DNA of 14,960 nt from Patescibacteria group bacterium (GCA_030916975.1 JAUPVO010000028.1:1-14960); one strand, 5' to 3'. Positions 1 through 7,109 are shown, numbered from the stretch's first letter. A program made the numbers and translations. The notes: generated from the letters alone by a model not told the origin.

Positions 1-18
1 ACGACGCTCTTCCGATCT
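1..18. other. Residual Illumina sequencing adapter
   Basis: The window begins ACGACGCTCTTCCGATCT, which is exactly the 3' part of the Illumina TruSeq universal adapter. It is not genomic. The reading frame of the neighbouring membrane protein runs through it without a stop, so codons read there (AAG ATC GGA AGA GCG TCG on the minus strand) must not be counted as protein. True genomic sequence starts at about position 19. Confidence 0.96.
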
Positions 19-352
19 TAGTTGAATTAGTAATTACAGCTTGACCTCTATTATCTTCGTTCTTATAGATATACTTATAAGATATTACTGAAGATATTAA
101 GCCTAGGAATATAGCCACTCCAGAAATTATAGCAAATGTCTTGTCTAACTTCTCTCCTTTTTTCAAATTAAATAGAGAAATACCAAGCATACTAAACAAA
201 CCCGCCCAGATGGCGATAGAACTTGTTGCCGCTAGATAAAATGGTTCTTGTAAAAATCCATTTACATCAACACTTGACCCTTTGAACTGATAAATTATTG
301 CACATAAAATTCCTATTAAAAATAGAATAAAAGAAATTGTATATTTTTTCAT
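19..352 (-). CDS. Unknown multi-pass membrane protein, N-terminal fragment cut by contig edge
   Basis: An open frame starts at ATG 352-350 and runs off the left end; about 111 genuine residues are present before the adapter. It begins MKKYTISFILFLIGILCAII and shows three hydrophobic segments, at about residues 4-22, 38-62 and 72-95, with a short Lys-rich loop (KKGEKLDK) between the second and third. After the third segment the chain becomes polar (KYIYKNEDNRGQ). This suggests a small integral membrane protein whose C-terminus is missing. It sits after the L15 terminator, where secY is found in a standard spc operon, but the sequence does not look like SecY. The ATG is preceded by ATAT, like other starts here, and a TATAAT box lies 8 bases upstream. 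I do not recognise the family; function unknown. Confidence 0.7.
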
Positions 353-360
353 ATATATTC

Positions 361-368
361 ATTATATA
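361..368 (-). promoter_or_regulatory. Putative -10 box of the membrane protein gene
   Basis: On the minus strand the sequence reads TGTTATATAAT, giving TATAAT at 366-361 (or TATATA with an extended TGT at 368-363). Only 8 bases separate it from the ATG at 352, so the transcript would be leaderless or nearly so. No clear -35 box is seen; the expected place overlaps the A/T tract of the L15 terminator. Confidence 0.45.
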
Positions 369-380
369 ACAAAAACTGAG

Positions 381-431
381 AAAACAAAACAAAATGTCGC
401 ACTGTTCCAGTGCGACATTTTGTTTTGTTTT
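381..431 (-). terminator. Intrinsic terminator after rplO, long perfect hairpin
   Basis: Bases 381-404 and 408-431 are perfect reverse complements (24 bp) around a 3-base loop, TTC on plus and GAA on minus. The inner half is GC-rich (TGTCGCACTG) and the outer half is a run of A/T, so either strand gives a stem followed by U-rich sequence. It starts 8 bases after the L15 stop and must end the ribosomal operon. It could work in both directions. Confidence 0.93.
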
Positions 432-438
432 TTTGGGC

Positions 439-864
439 TTATTTTACTGACTCTACTGCTTCTTTGGCAGAAGCTGAGAATTCAACACCTTCGAATTTTA
501 ACTTTTTCTCAAGTTTACCCGTACCAAGAATCTTAACTCTTGGAATTCTGCCGAATCTCATATCTACGAGACCAGCTGCCACCAATGATTGTGGCGTAAC
601 CAAAGCTCCGTCTTCAAGAATATTAAGGTCAACCAGATTAACTGGTATAAAGTTCTGACGGAAAGCTTTATTGACATTTATTCCTCTACCTCTCAATTTT
701 GGAAGCTTCTTGATAATGTCACGCATTGCAGGACGTCTTTTGTTACCTGCACGAGCCGTCTGCCCTTTTCCTCCACGTCCAGAGGTTTTACCTCTTTTAC
801 CACCACGACCAACTTGGCGTGATGAGCGATTAGGACTATCTCTTTTTATTTCATTCATTTGCAT
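439..864 (-). CDS. rplO: 50S ribosomal protein L15 (uL15)
   Basis: This is a 141-residue large-subunit protein that binds 23S rRNA late in assembly. The N-terminal Gly/Arg-rich signature is clear: VGRGGKRGKTSGRGGKGQ at residues 18-35. It is followed by the typical globular core (AMRDIIKKLPKLRGRG, then VNLVDLNIL and VKILGTGKL). Length is normal for the family. The start is ATG 864-862, with a second ATG two codons on (MQM); the family pattern M-N-E-I-K makes the second equally possible. It begins 17 bases after S5, with no rpmD (L30) gene between, and is the last gene of the operon; secY does not follow. No Shine-Dalgarno sequence precedes it. Confidence 0.96.
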   Translation of the reverse strand: MQMNEIKRDSPNRSSRQVGRGGKRGKTSGRGGKGQTARAGNKRRPAMRDIIKKLPKLRGRGINVNKAFRQNFIPVNLVDLNILEDGALVTPQSLVAAGLVDMRFGRIPRVKILGTGKLEKKLKFEGVEFSASAKEAVESVK

Positions 865-881
865 AGATTTATTAGAGATTA

Positions 882-1568
882 TTATGCACGTTTAGCCACT
901 TTAGATAAAGCTCTCATAGCCGCGCGTGCGTTATTAAGTTTATTTTTGGTACCACCATGGAATTTGGCAGTCACGTTCTGAAGACCAGCTAGTGATAATA
1001 TAACACGAGCTGAAGATCCAGCAATCAAACCTTTTTCATTGTTAGGAGAGATCCAGATCTCTGCTGTGTCATATTTACCAGTTACTTCGTGTTTGATAGT
1101 TTTCTTTTCATCAATATCAAACTTGATCATATTCTTCTTGGCATCTTTGAGAGCTTTTTCCATGGCAGCCTGTGTATCAAGTGCTTTACCAACACCGAGT
1201 CCAACTCTACCATTTCTATCTCCAGCTACCATAGTAACATGCAAAGAGAATCTTCTACCTCCACTTGTAACACGAGTTACACGGCGAACCAAAATAGCTT
1301 TAGAATCAAATTCTGGCTTCTCACGCGGTGCGCGAGGAGCTCTAGATCTGTAATTCTTGTTAAAAGGCTTTTTGCTTATACGGCCTCTTGGCGCTTCAAC
1401 ATTTTCTTTGTTAGTATCTGGCTGACTAGCCTCAACTTTTTCCTCTACAACTTCCGCTGTAGATTCTTCTGTTGTAGGTTTTGTTTCTTCTGTAGTAGCT
1501 GTTACTTCTGCAACAATTTCTTCTACAGCTTCTTTATTCTCAGATACATTGTTTAATTCTTCTGACAT
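882..1568 (-). CDS. rpsE: 30S ribosomal protein S5 (uS5) with long acidic N-terminal extension
   Basis: This 228-residue protein belongs to the small subunit, where S5 supports decoding accuracy and helps form the mRNA entry channel. The S5 domains occupy about residues 86-228: the double-stranded RNA-binding part (VTRVTSGGRRFSLHVTMVAG), then VGLGVGKA and the C-terminal half with GLIAGSSARVILSLAG. Bacterial S5 is usually 160-180 residues. Here residues 1-58 are an added Glu/Thr/Val-rich segment (about 17 Glu), followed by an Arg/Lys/Pro-rich linker at about 61-84. The start at 1568 is favoured because it lies 13 bases after the L18 stop and has the AATTATG context seen at other starts here. 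Starting at the S5 domain would leave a gap of over 200 bases. The role of the extension is unknown. Confidence 0.95.
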   Translation of the reverse strand: MSEELNNVSENKEAVEEIVAEVTATTEETKPTTEESTAEVVEEKVEASQPDTNKENVEAPRGRISKKPFNKNYRSRAPRAPREKPEFDSKAILVRRVTRVTSGGRRFSLHVTMVAGDRNGRVGLGVGKALDTQAAMEKALKDAKKNMIKFDIDEKKTIKHEVTGKYDTAEIWISPNNEKGLIAGSSARVILSLAGLQNVTAKFHGGTKNKLNNARAAMRALSKVAKRA

Positions 1569-1581
1569 AATTTTATATTAA

Positions 1582-1926
1582 TTAGAAGTTAAGTCCAGCT
1601 GCGCGAGCGGCGTCAGCTAAAGCTTTTACGCGACCTCCGTATTTGAATCCTGATCTATCAAATACTACACTTGTAATATTAGCTTTTTTAGCTAATTCTG
1701 CTATAGCGTTACCAACTTCTTGAGCACGTTCTGTTTTGGTTTTACCTTTGATCTTAAGATCATTAGCCGAAGCCAAAGTCACAGATGTGTCATCGTTAAT
1801 AAGCTGAGCGTATATGTACTCATTAGATCTGAATACTGTAAGTCTTGGTCTTGACTCTGTACCACTTATTCTAGATCTAATTTTTCTATGAAGCCTTATT
1901 CTTTTTTCTATTTTTATATTTTTCAT
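1582..1926 (-). CDS. rplR: 50S ribosomal protein L18 (uL18)
   Basis: This 114-residue protein binds 5S rRNA and helps place the central protuberance of the large subunit. The basic N-terminus (KIEKRIRLHRKIRSRISG), the RPRLTVFRSNEYIYAQLIND segment and the C-terminal signature VVFDRSGFKYGGRVKALADA, which ends in AARAAGLNF, are all in place. Length is normal. It lies 30 bases after L6 and 13 bases before S5, the standard spc order. The ATG is preceded by ATAT and has no Shine-Dalgarno sequence. Confidence 0.96.
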   Translation of the reverse strand: MKNIKIEKRIRLHRKIRSRISGTESRPRLTVFRSNEYIYAQLINDDTSVTLASANDLKIKGKTKTERAQEVGNAIAELAKKANITSVVFDRSGFKYGGRVKALADAARAAGLNF

Positions 1927-1956
1927 ATATTTTATATTTAAAATTTAATTAAAGAA

Positions 1957-2490
1957 TTAAGCAGACTTCTTACCTTCTTTTCTTCTAATAATTTCATCAG
2001 AATATCTGATACCTTTACCTTTGTAAGGCTCTGTTCTCTTTTGTTTTCTAACTTGCATCGCAAAGAGAGTCACCTCTTCTTTATCAATACCAGTTACAGT
2101 TAACTCACCTTTATTAGCTACAACTTCAACGCTTTTTGGTATCTCTAATAATACAGGATGAGAAAATCCTAAAGACATTTTAAGTTGACTACCATTTAGT
2201 TCCCATTTGAAACCAACACCTTCAACTATTAGTTTTTTTACAAATGGATTCTGCACACCTTCAATCATAGCTTTAATGATTGACATATAAGTTCCCCAGA
2301 GAGATCTTGAGAATTTATCATTTCTTCTTGGTTCTGAAGTTATTTTACCATCTTCTATTTTGATAGTTACTTCGTCACGAAGAGTTCTTGTCAATTCACC
2401 TTTTGGACCTTTAACGCTAATAACGTTACCGTCCATATTCACAGTTACTGAAGAAGGTATCTCTATAATTTGTTTTCCTACTCTACTCAT
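1957..2490 (-). CDS. rplF: 50S ribosomal protein L6 (uL6)
   Basis: This 177-residue protein is made of two similar alpha/beta domains that bind 23S rRNA near the sarcin-ricin loop. The start SRVGKQIIEIP and the segment VISVKGPKGELTRTL mark domain 1. VEGVGFKWELNGSQLKMSLG and the C-terminal EPYKGKGIRYSDE, followed by a basic tail (RRKEGKKSA), mark domain 2. Length is normal. It starts 14 bases after S8 and is followed by L18 after 30 bases. The ATG is preceded by ATAT. Confidence 0.97.
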   Translation of the reverse strand: MSRVGKQIIEIPSSVTVNMDGNVISVKGPKGELTRTLRDEVTIKIEDGKITSEPRRNDKFSRSLWGTYMSIIKAMIEGVQNPFVKKLIVEGVGFKWELNGSQLKMSLGFSHPVLLEIPKSVEVVANKGELTVTGIDKEEVTLFAMQVRKQKRTEPYKGKGIRYSDEIIRRKEGKKSA

Positions 2491-2504
2491 ATATTTATCA
2501 AGTA

Positions 2505-2888
2505 TTAGAAGATTTCAAACAGAGCTTCACCTCCAGTATTCTTAGAACGAGCAGTACGCCCAGTCATAATACCTTGTGGAGTAGAAAGGACTACGTTACC
2601 ATATCCATTCTTAACTTTTTTGATATCTGTGATTTTGTAATAAACTCTACGACCTGGTTTTGAGATTCTTTTTAATTCCTGAATCTTTGGAATTCCTTTG
2701 TTGCCATATTCTAGCACCACTTCAATTTTGTACTCGTCTTTTTTGTCGTGTACTGCTTTGATATATCCTTCTTCTTTTAAAAGACTAAGGACATTGAGGC
2801 TCATTTTAGAATACGGAACTTCGATTTTTTCTTTTGATATAGCTCCCGCATTACGGATAGCTGTTATCATGTTCGCTATATTATCCAT
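2505..2888 (-). CDS. rpsH: 30S ribosomal protein S8 (uS8)
   Basis: This 127-residue small-subunit protein binds the central domain of 16S rRNA. In E. coli it is also the translational repressor of the spc operon. The N-terminus MDNIANMITAIRNAG is a slightly shortened form of the usual D-P-I-A-D-M-L-T-R-I-R-N-A. The central KRISKPGRRVYY and the C-terminal STPQGIMTGRTARSKNTGG are the family signatures. It starts 54 bases after S14 and lies 14 bases before L6. Whether it regulates this operon cannot be told: the E. coli binding site is in L5 mRNA, and L5 is not encoded here. Confidence 0.96.
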   Translation of the reverse strand: MDNIANMITAIRNAGAISKEKIEVPYSKMSLNVLSLLKEEGYIKAVHDKKDEYKIEVVLEYGNKGIPKIQELKRISKPGRRVYYKITDIKKVKNGYGNVVLSTPQGIMTGRTARSKNTGGEALFEIF

Positions 2889-2942
2889 AATTTTAATAAT
2901 TAAGATTTTTATAAGATCAAAAAATACCGTTCTTGATAAAAA

Positions 2943-3128
2943 CTACCAAGAAGCTTTTTTAACTCCTGGGATCATTCCGTCATTAGCAAGCTCTCTAAAG
3001 CAAGTACGACATAGATCGAAGTCACGCATGTAACCGTGTTTCCTTCCACATTTGAAACATCTGCGTACTTCACGAGTTGAAAATTTTGGCGTTTTCTGTG
3101 ATCTTGCGATTACTGATTGTTTTGCCAT
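2943..3128 (-). CDS. rpsN: 30S ribosomal protein S14, zinc-binding type Z (uS14)
   Basis: This 61-residue protein packs into the 30S head. The length and two CxxC pairs (Cys24-x-x-Cys27 and Cys40-x-x-Cys43) identify the short zinc-binding form, and it ends with the usual GVKKASW. It is the first gene of the operon here. In a standard spc operon L14, L24 and L5 come before S14; here the gene upstream is gyrA, with a promoter and leader of about 155 bases between. The ATG is preceded by AAAAT and no Shine-Dalgarno sequence. Confidence 0.97.
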   Translation of the reverse strand: MAKQSVIARSQKTPKFSTREVRRCFKCGRKHGYMRDFDLCRTCFRELANDGMIPGVKKASW

Positions 3129-3291
3129 ATTTTGACTTTCGTTTTTTGTACAATTAATAAATTAATTTTGTAGCTAGAGCTTTCATTTGCTGCGCCACAG
3201 TCACAAACATTATCTTGTATTGATTTAATAATTTTCTAAAATCGAATTTAAATAAACTATTAGATAAACACTGAATATTTATGATTCAATG

Positions 3292-3320
3292 ATTATAACA
3301 CGAAAACGACCAAATTACAA
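3292..3320 (-). promoter_or_regulatory. Promoter of the S14-L15 ribosomal operon
   Basis: On the minus strand there is a -35 TTGTAA (3320-3315), a 17-base spacer and a perfect -10 TATAAT (3297-3292). The -35 begins 10 bases past the gyrA stop. I see no terminator between gyrA and this promoter, so read-through from gyrA may add to expression. The start of transcription should be near 3285, giving a leader of about 155 bases before S14. Confidence 0.72.
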
Positions 3321-3329
3321 ATCCGCCTT

Positions 3330-5840
3330 CTACAATAAGCTGAAACTAGCAATACCGTCACCATCTCTCATCTTCATGATTCTTACACCTTGAGTGTCGC
3401 GTCCACTAACTGCTATGCTTGAGATTTCTGTTTTGATAACTTGAGAAGCTTTAGAAACAGCAAGTATCTCGCTTACTTCTCCATCAATTACTCTAGCTGC
3501 AACTAATTTACCCGTTTTGTCTGTGACTTTAACTGTTTTGATTCCGCTTCCTCCACGTTTTTGGATTTTGTATTCACTAAGAGGTGTCATTTTACCATAT
3601 CCATGTTCAGTTATAATTAGAAGTTTTGACTGTTTATCTCCTTTTCTGATAGATTGTGCTGACATAACAATATCACCCTTATCAAGATTCATGGCTATAA
3701 CTCCTCCAGCCGTGCGTCCCATCTGACGAACATCAGATTCGTCATATCTAATAGACTGACCATTAAGTGAAGTTAATATAACACTGTCACCTTCACTAAC
3801 AAGTAAAGTGTTAACCAACTCATCTCCTTCATCTAATCTGATACCAATAATTCCGCTTCTTCTTACATCTTTGAAGCTTTCAGCTGAAGACTTCTTAGCA
3901 GTACCGAGCTTAGTTACCATCATAATAGAAAGTTCTTGATGATTAGAATTCTTAGGAACCTCCAGAATAGAAGTAACTTTCTCTCCATCTGTTAGCTGTA
4001 AATAATTCATAACACTCTTACCTCTAGTCGCACGTTTACCTTCCGCTATATCATACATCTTAAGCTGATAAACCTTGCCCTTATCAGTAAAGAATAGAAG
4101 ATCTGCATGTGTGCTTGCTGTTAATGTAATAGTTATAAAATCTTCTTCTTTGGTATCAAGATCAACAACTCCAACTCCTCCACGTTTCTGAGTTCTAAAT
4201 TCTTCTGGATTAGTTCTCTTAATATAGCCTCCTTTAGTATAGACAAGCACTGAATCTTCTTCAGCTATTAAATCTTCTGGATTAAAATCTTTTATTCCGT
4301 GTTTTACAATTTTAGTTCTTCTAGCATCACCAAACTTCTCTTTTACCAAAAGCAATTCATCTTTTATTATTTTTAAAATTTTCTTTTCGCTTGCGAGTAT
4401 AGACTTTAGATCTTCGATAAGTGCTTGTACTGCTTTTAACTCATCTTCTATTTTCTTCCTTTCTAGTCCAGCTAGTCTCTGTAGCTTCATCTCAAGTATG
4501 GCAGTGGCTTGTATGTCACTGAATTTGAACTTCTTGATTAGGGCAGCATGAGCTTCTTCTGTATCTTTACTGGCACGAATTAGTTTTATTATCTCATCTA
4601 TATGATCAAGGGCTTTCTTGAGTCCAAAAAGAATATGCTCACGCGCTAAAGCTTTATTTAATTCAAATTGAGTTCTTCTTGTAACTACTATTTTCCTATG
4701 TTTAACAAATTCAGCCAAAGCAGTTTTGAGAGACACTGTTTGAGGTATGCCATCCACCAAGGCTACCATATTATAATGGAAAGTGGACTCTATCTCTGTG
4801 TATTTGTATAATTGATTAAGAAGTTTTTCGGGTTGAGTTCCTGATTTGAGGTCGAATACAATTCTAATATCTTTAGCAGATTCATCACGAACAGCTTTAA
4901 TACCTTCTAACTTTTTGTTAGAAACTAAATCAGCAACTTTCTCAAGCAAGTCCTTTTTGTTAACTCTAAAAGGTATAGATGTTACTATGATTTGGAATTG
5001 TCCATTTTTCTGTTCGACAATCTCAGCCTCTCCTCTAACTAAAACACCTCCCCTACCCGTAGCGTAAGCATGCCTAATATCAACTTGATTAAACGCCATT
5101 GCTCCTGTGGGGAAGTCAGGACCTTTAACATATTCGCACAAATCTTCAGTTGTAGCTCCAGGATTATCAATCAAATAAGTGGTTGCATCCATAATCTCAT
5201 TCATGTTGTGTGGAGGTATAGAGGTTGCCATACCCACAGCAATACCGAGTGTACCGTTAAGCAAAAGATTAGGTACCATAGTCGGCAATATTACAGGCTC
5301 CTTTTTGGATCCGTCATAATTAGGCCTCATGTCTACTGTCTCCTTCTCTATATCAGAAACCATCTCAGACGAAACCTTACTCATCTTAGCTTCAGTATAA
5401 CGATAAGCAGCCGCCCCATCACCATCAATTGATCCAAAGTTACCTTGACCAAGAACCAGAGGATAGCGGGTTTTGAACTCTTGAGCCAGTTGTACCATAG
5501 CGTCATATACACTGGCGTCACCGTGAGGATGATAGGAACCGAGCACGTCTCCAACTACAGTCGCTGACTTTTTGAATTTGGATGTAGGCGTTAAACCATT
5601 CTTATACATACTGTATATTATGCGACGATGTACTGGTTTAAGTCCATCACGAACATCAGGAAGGGCACGAGAAGTTATAACACTCATAGCATAATCCAAA
5701 TATGACTTACGCATTTCTTCCACAATAGGAATTGGAGTAATTCTATCTGAGATCTCTTTTGTGTTATTAAGAGTTTCTCCTGTATTCTGGTCTTTATTAT
5801 CATCAGACTCCTCTTCTGTAACTTTTTTCTTACTTGCCAT
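3330..5840 (-). CDS. gyrA: DNA gyrase subunit A
   Basis: This 836-residue type IIA topoisomerase subunit cuts and rejoins DNA and, with GyrB, introduces negative supercoils using ATP. The breakage-reunion domain has the quinolone-pocket motif YHPHGDASVYD and the catalytic tyrosine at Tyr148 (AAAYRYTEAK). A coiled-coil region follows at about 390-500. The C-terminal DNA-wrapping beta-pinwheel starts near 527 and carries the GyrA box QKRGGVG at 551-557, which separates GyrA from ParC; a second box-like QKRGGSG occurs in a later blade. There is an extra charged N-terminus of about 26 residues compared with E. coli. The position of E. coli Ser83 is Ala109, while Asp87 is kept as Asp113. GyrB is not in the window. 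The start at 5840 has T before ATG and follows its own promoter. Confidence 0.97.
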   Translation of the reverse strand: MASKKKVTEEESDDNKDQNTGETLNNTKEISDRITPIPIVEEMRKSYLDYAMSVITSRALPDVRDGLKPVHRRIIYSMYKNGLTPTSKFKKSATVVGDVLGSYHPHGDASVYDAMVQLAQEFKTRYPLVLGQGNFGSIDGDGAAAYRYTEAKMSKVSSEMVSDIEKETVDMRPNYDGSKKEPVILPTMVPNLLLNGTLGIAVGMATSIPPHNMNEIMDATTYLIDNPGATTEDLCEYVKGPDFPTGAMAFNQVDIRHAYATGRGGVLVRGEAEIVEQKNGQFQIIVTSIPFRVNKKDLLEKVADLVSNKKLEGIKAVRDESAKDIRIVFDLKSGTQPEKLLNQLYKYTEIESTFHYNMVALVDGIPQTVSLKTALAEFVKHRKIVVTRRTQFELNKALAREHILFGLKKALDHIDEIIKLIRASKDTEEAHAALIKKFKFSDIQATAILEMKLQRLAGLERKKIEDELKAVQALIEDLKSILASEKKILKIIKDELLLVKEKFGDARRTKIVKHGIKDFNPEDLIAEEDSVLVYTKGGYIKRTNPEEFRTQKRGGVGVVDLDTKEEDFITITLTASTHADLLFFTDKGKVYQLKMYDIAEGKRATRGKSVMNYLQLTDGEKVTSILEVPKNSNHQELSIMMVTKLGTAKKSSAESFKDVRRSGIIGIRLDEGDELVNTLLVSEGDSVILTSLNGQSIRYDESDVRQMGRTAGGVIAMNLDKGDIVMSAQSIRKGDKQSKLLIITEHGYGKMTPLSEYKIQKRGGSGIKTVKVTDKTGKLVAARVIDGEVSEILAVSKASQVIKTEISSIAVSGRDTQGVRIMKMRDGDGIASFSLL

Positions 5841-5903
5841 AGTTTAAAAATATATTAAAAATGCTTATATAACAAAGTTATTTGCTTATTTGTATCTGCT
5901 ATA

Positions 5904-5912
5904 ATTATACCA
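5904..5912 (-). promoter_or_regulatory. Extended -10 promoter of gyrA
   Basis: The minus strand reads TGGTATAAT (5912-5904), an extended -10 box with the TG dinucleotide in place. No good -35 is seen at 17 bases (TATTTT); TTGTCA occurs farther up at an unsuitable 25 bases. Transcription would start near 5897, about 57 bases before the ATG. Confidence 0.6.
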
Positions 5913-5965
5913 TATTTTCCAAATCAAAAATACTTGACAACTCAAATATATAATACAAAAAACTT

Positions 5966-6343
5966 CTAATTACCCTTATATTCACTAGTGCCTAGATTAA
6001 AATCAACATTTATATTATCGACTTTGCTTTTAGCTTGTATAAATATATCTTTTAGGATTAAAAATGGGCTGGAACCGCTTCTACCTTTATCCTCACTTTG
6101 ATTATTAGGAGCTAAATTATTATCTGCATCAGTAACAGTTTTGTCATATTTATCGCTCTGGAAAACCCTTTCTCCGGAAAGTGGCATATTTGTCTGAATT
6201 GGTGGCACAATTCCTCTCACAAAATATAAATAGATAACAGCAAACAATAAAGTAAAAGTGGCAGCTATAACAAGAGCGTGAAAATTCTTTACCTTATTAT
6301 CTTGCTTTTTTATATATTCAAAATAAGATTTAAAGTAGCTCAT
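5966..6343 (-). CDS. Unknown single-pass membrane protein, 125 residues
   Basis: I do not recognise a family. The first 20 residues are polar and basic (MSYFKSYFEYIKKQDNKVKN), residues 22-43 form one hydrophobic membrane segment, and about 80 mostly polar residues follow (GIVPPIQTNMPLSGERVF, then an Asp/Asn/Ser-rich stretch). Positive charges before the segment predict an inside N-terminus and an outside C-terminal part. It starts 8 bases after the stop of the metallo-beta-lactamase-fold gene, so the two are almost surely co-transcribed and may act together. It is one of only two starts here without T before the ATG (CTCCATG). Function unknown. Confidence 0.8.
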   Translation of the reverse strand: MSYFKSYFEYIKKQDNKVKNFHALVIAATFTLLFAVIYLYFVRGIVPPIQTNMPLSGERVFQSDKYDKTVTDADNNLAPNNQSEDKGRSGSSPFLILKDIFIQAKSKVDNINVDFNLGTSEYKGN

Positions 6344-6351
6344 GGAGAATA

Positions 6352-6975
6352 TTACATTTCTTCAATCAGAATAACTTCACCTTTCTTATCAGATATGTCT
6401 CTCATTTTTATTGTTAGTTTTTCTACTGGTTTTACTTTCTCTTCTCCGGACTCTTTTAAGAAAATTGGTAGAGTTTTCTCATCAAAATCAATTGGTATAA
6501 TAATTTTAGGTTCAAGTCCTGTGGCTAATTTACTAGCATCATAAGGGTTAAGATTAAGATCCTCTCCTCCAACAGGAACAAATAAAACATCAACTTCATC
6601 TATTATCTCTTTATGTTCTCCTGGTAAAAGTTCTTTTATTTGACCTATATAAGCTACTCTCATACCGTCAAAATTAAACACAAAACTAGTAGCCATATAC
6701 TCATTCTTTTCTCTGGCGACTTTAGAAGAGAAACCTTCTATAAAAATATTTTTAACCTCCACTTCTCCCTCACCTTTCATAATGAAAGGCTCTTTGCTAC
6801 CAAGAGTTACATTTTCTGCACCATTATAATCATCATGATCTAGAGGAATAAGACAAATATCAGAACCGTACTTGGTCTGTCTTCTTTTGGATTTTTTGGA
6901 TACGGGACTAATAGCTATAGTCGTATCTCCTGTCACCAGTTTAATATGCCCTTTACCATGATAAGTTATAATCAT
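6352..6975 (-). CDS. Metallo-beta-lactamase-fold protein with degenerate metal site
   Basis: This 207-residue protein resembles the UlaG-like branch of Zn-dependent hydrolases (COG2220) in its plan: MIITYHGKGHIKL, DTTIAISPVSK, then ICLIPLDHDDYNG, VAYIGQIKELL, VLFVPVGGED and PKIIIPIDFD. In active members the third block reads H-x-H-x-D-H; here it is LDHDDYN (45-51) with a single His. The later conserved His/Asp positions are Gln in YIGQ and Asp in PIDFD. Hydrolase activity by the usual two-metal mechanism is therefore doubtful. Such eroded MBL proteins occur in Parcubacteria as far as I recall, but their job is unknown to me. It is the first gene of a two-gene unit with the membrane protein 8 bases downstream. 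Confidence 0.8.
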   Translation of the reverse strand: MIITYHGKGHIKLVTGDTTIAISPVSKKSKRRQTKYGSDICLIPLDHDDYNGAENVTLGSKEPFIMKGEGEVEVKNIFIEGFSSKVAREKNEYMATSFVFNFDGMRVAYIGQIKELLPGEHKEIIDEVDVLFVPVGGEDLNLNPYDASKLATGLEPKIIIPIDFDEKTLPIFLKESGEEKVKPVEKLTIKMRDISDKKGEVILIEEM

Positions 6976-6984
6976 ACTTTTATT

Positions 6985-7009
6985 ATTATATCTAACTAAT
7001 ATTATAACA
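6985..7009 (-). promoter_or_regulatory. Two candidate -10 boxes before the MBL-fold gene
   Basis: Minus-strand TATAAT occurs at 6990-6985, 9 bases before the ATG at 6975, which would give a leaderless mRNA. A second TATAAT at 7006-7001 has an extended TGT in front (7009-7007) and would give a leader of about 19 bases. Neither has a convincing -35 box. Which one is used cannot be told from sequence. Confidence 0.5.
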
Positions 7010-7042
7010 TAAAATTGTGTATTTTTGGAGATGTGAGATAAA

Positions 7043-7072
7043 ACAAAATACCCATTTTCATGGGTATTTTGT
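7043..7072 (-). terminator. Intrinsic terminator after the RNA-binding protein gene
   Basis: Bases 7043-7055 and 7060-7072 form a 13-bp stem (ACAAAATACCCAT and its complement) with a 4-base loop TTTC. On the minus strand the stem ends in ATTTTGTTTTAT, the U-rich tail. It lies 38 bases after the RRM gene stop and separates it from the MBL-fold gene. Confidence 0.85.
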
Positions 7073-7109
7073 AAAAAGTTATTAATCTTATTTAAATTAT
7101 AACTAATGA

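Noticed and set aside
410..895. Plus-strand open frames opposite L15 (82, 77 and 74 codons)
   Set aside because: They are antisense shadows of the well-supported L15 gene, overlap one another and show no family signature.
1039..1556. Plus-strand frames of 104 and 155 codons opposite S5
   Set aside because: They mirror the S5 coding strand; the Cys/Phe-rich translation comes from reading the Glu-rich segment backwards.
3330..5840. ParC instead of GyrA
   Set aside because: A GyrA box (QKRGGVG, 551-557) and a full C-terminal pinwheel are present, which point to GyrA.
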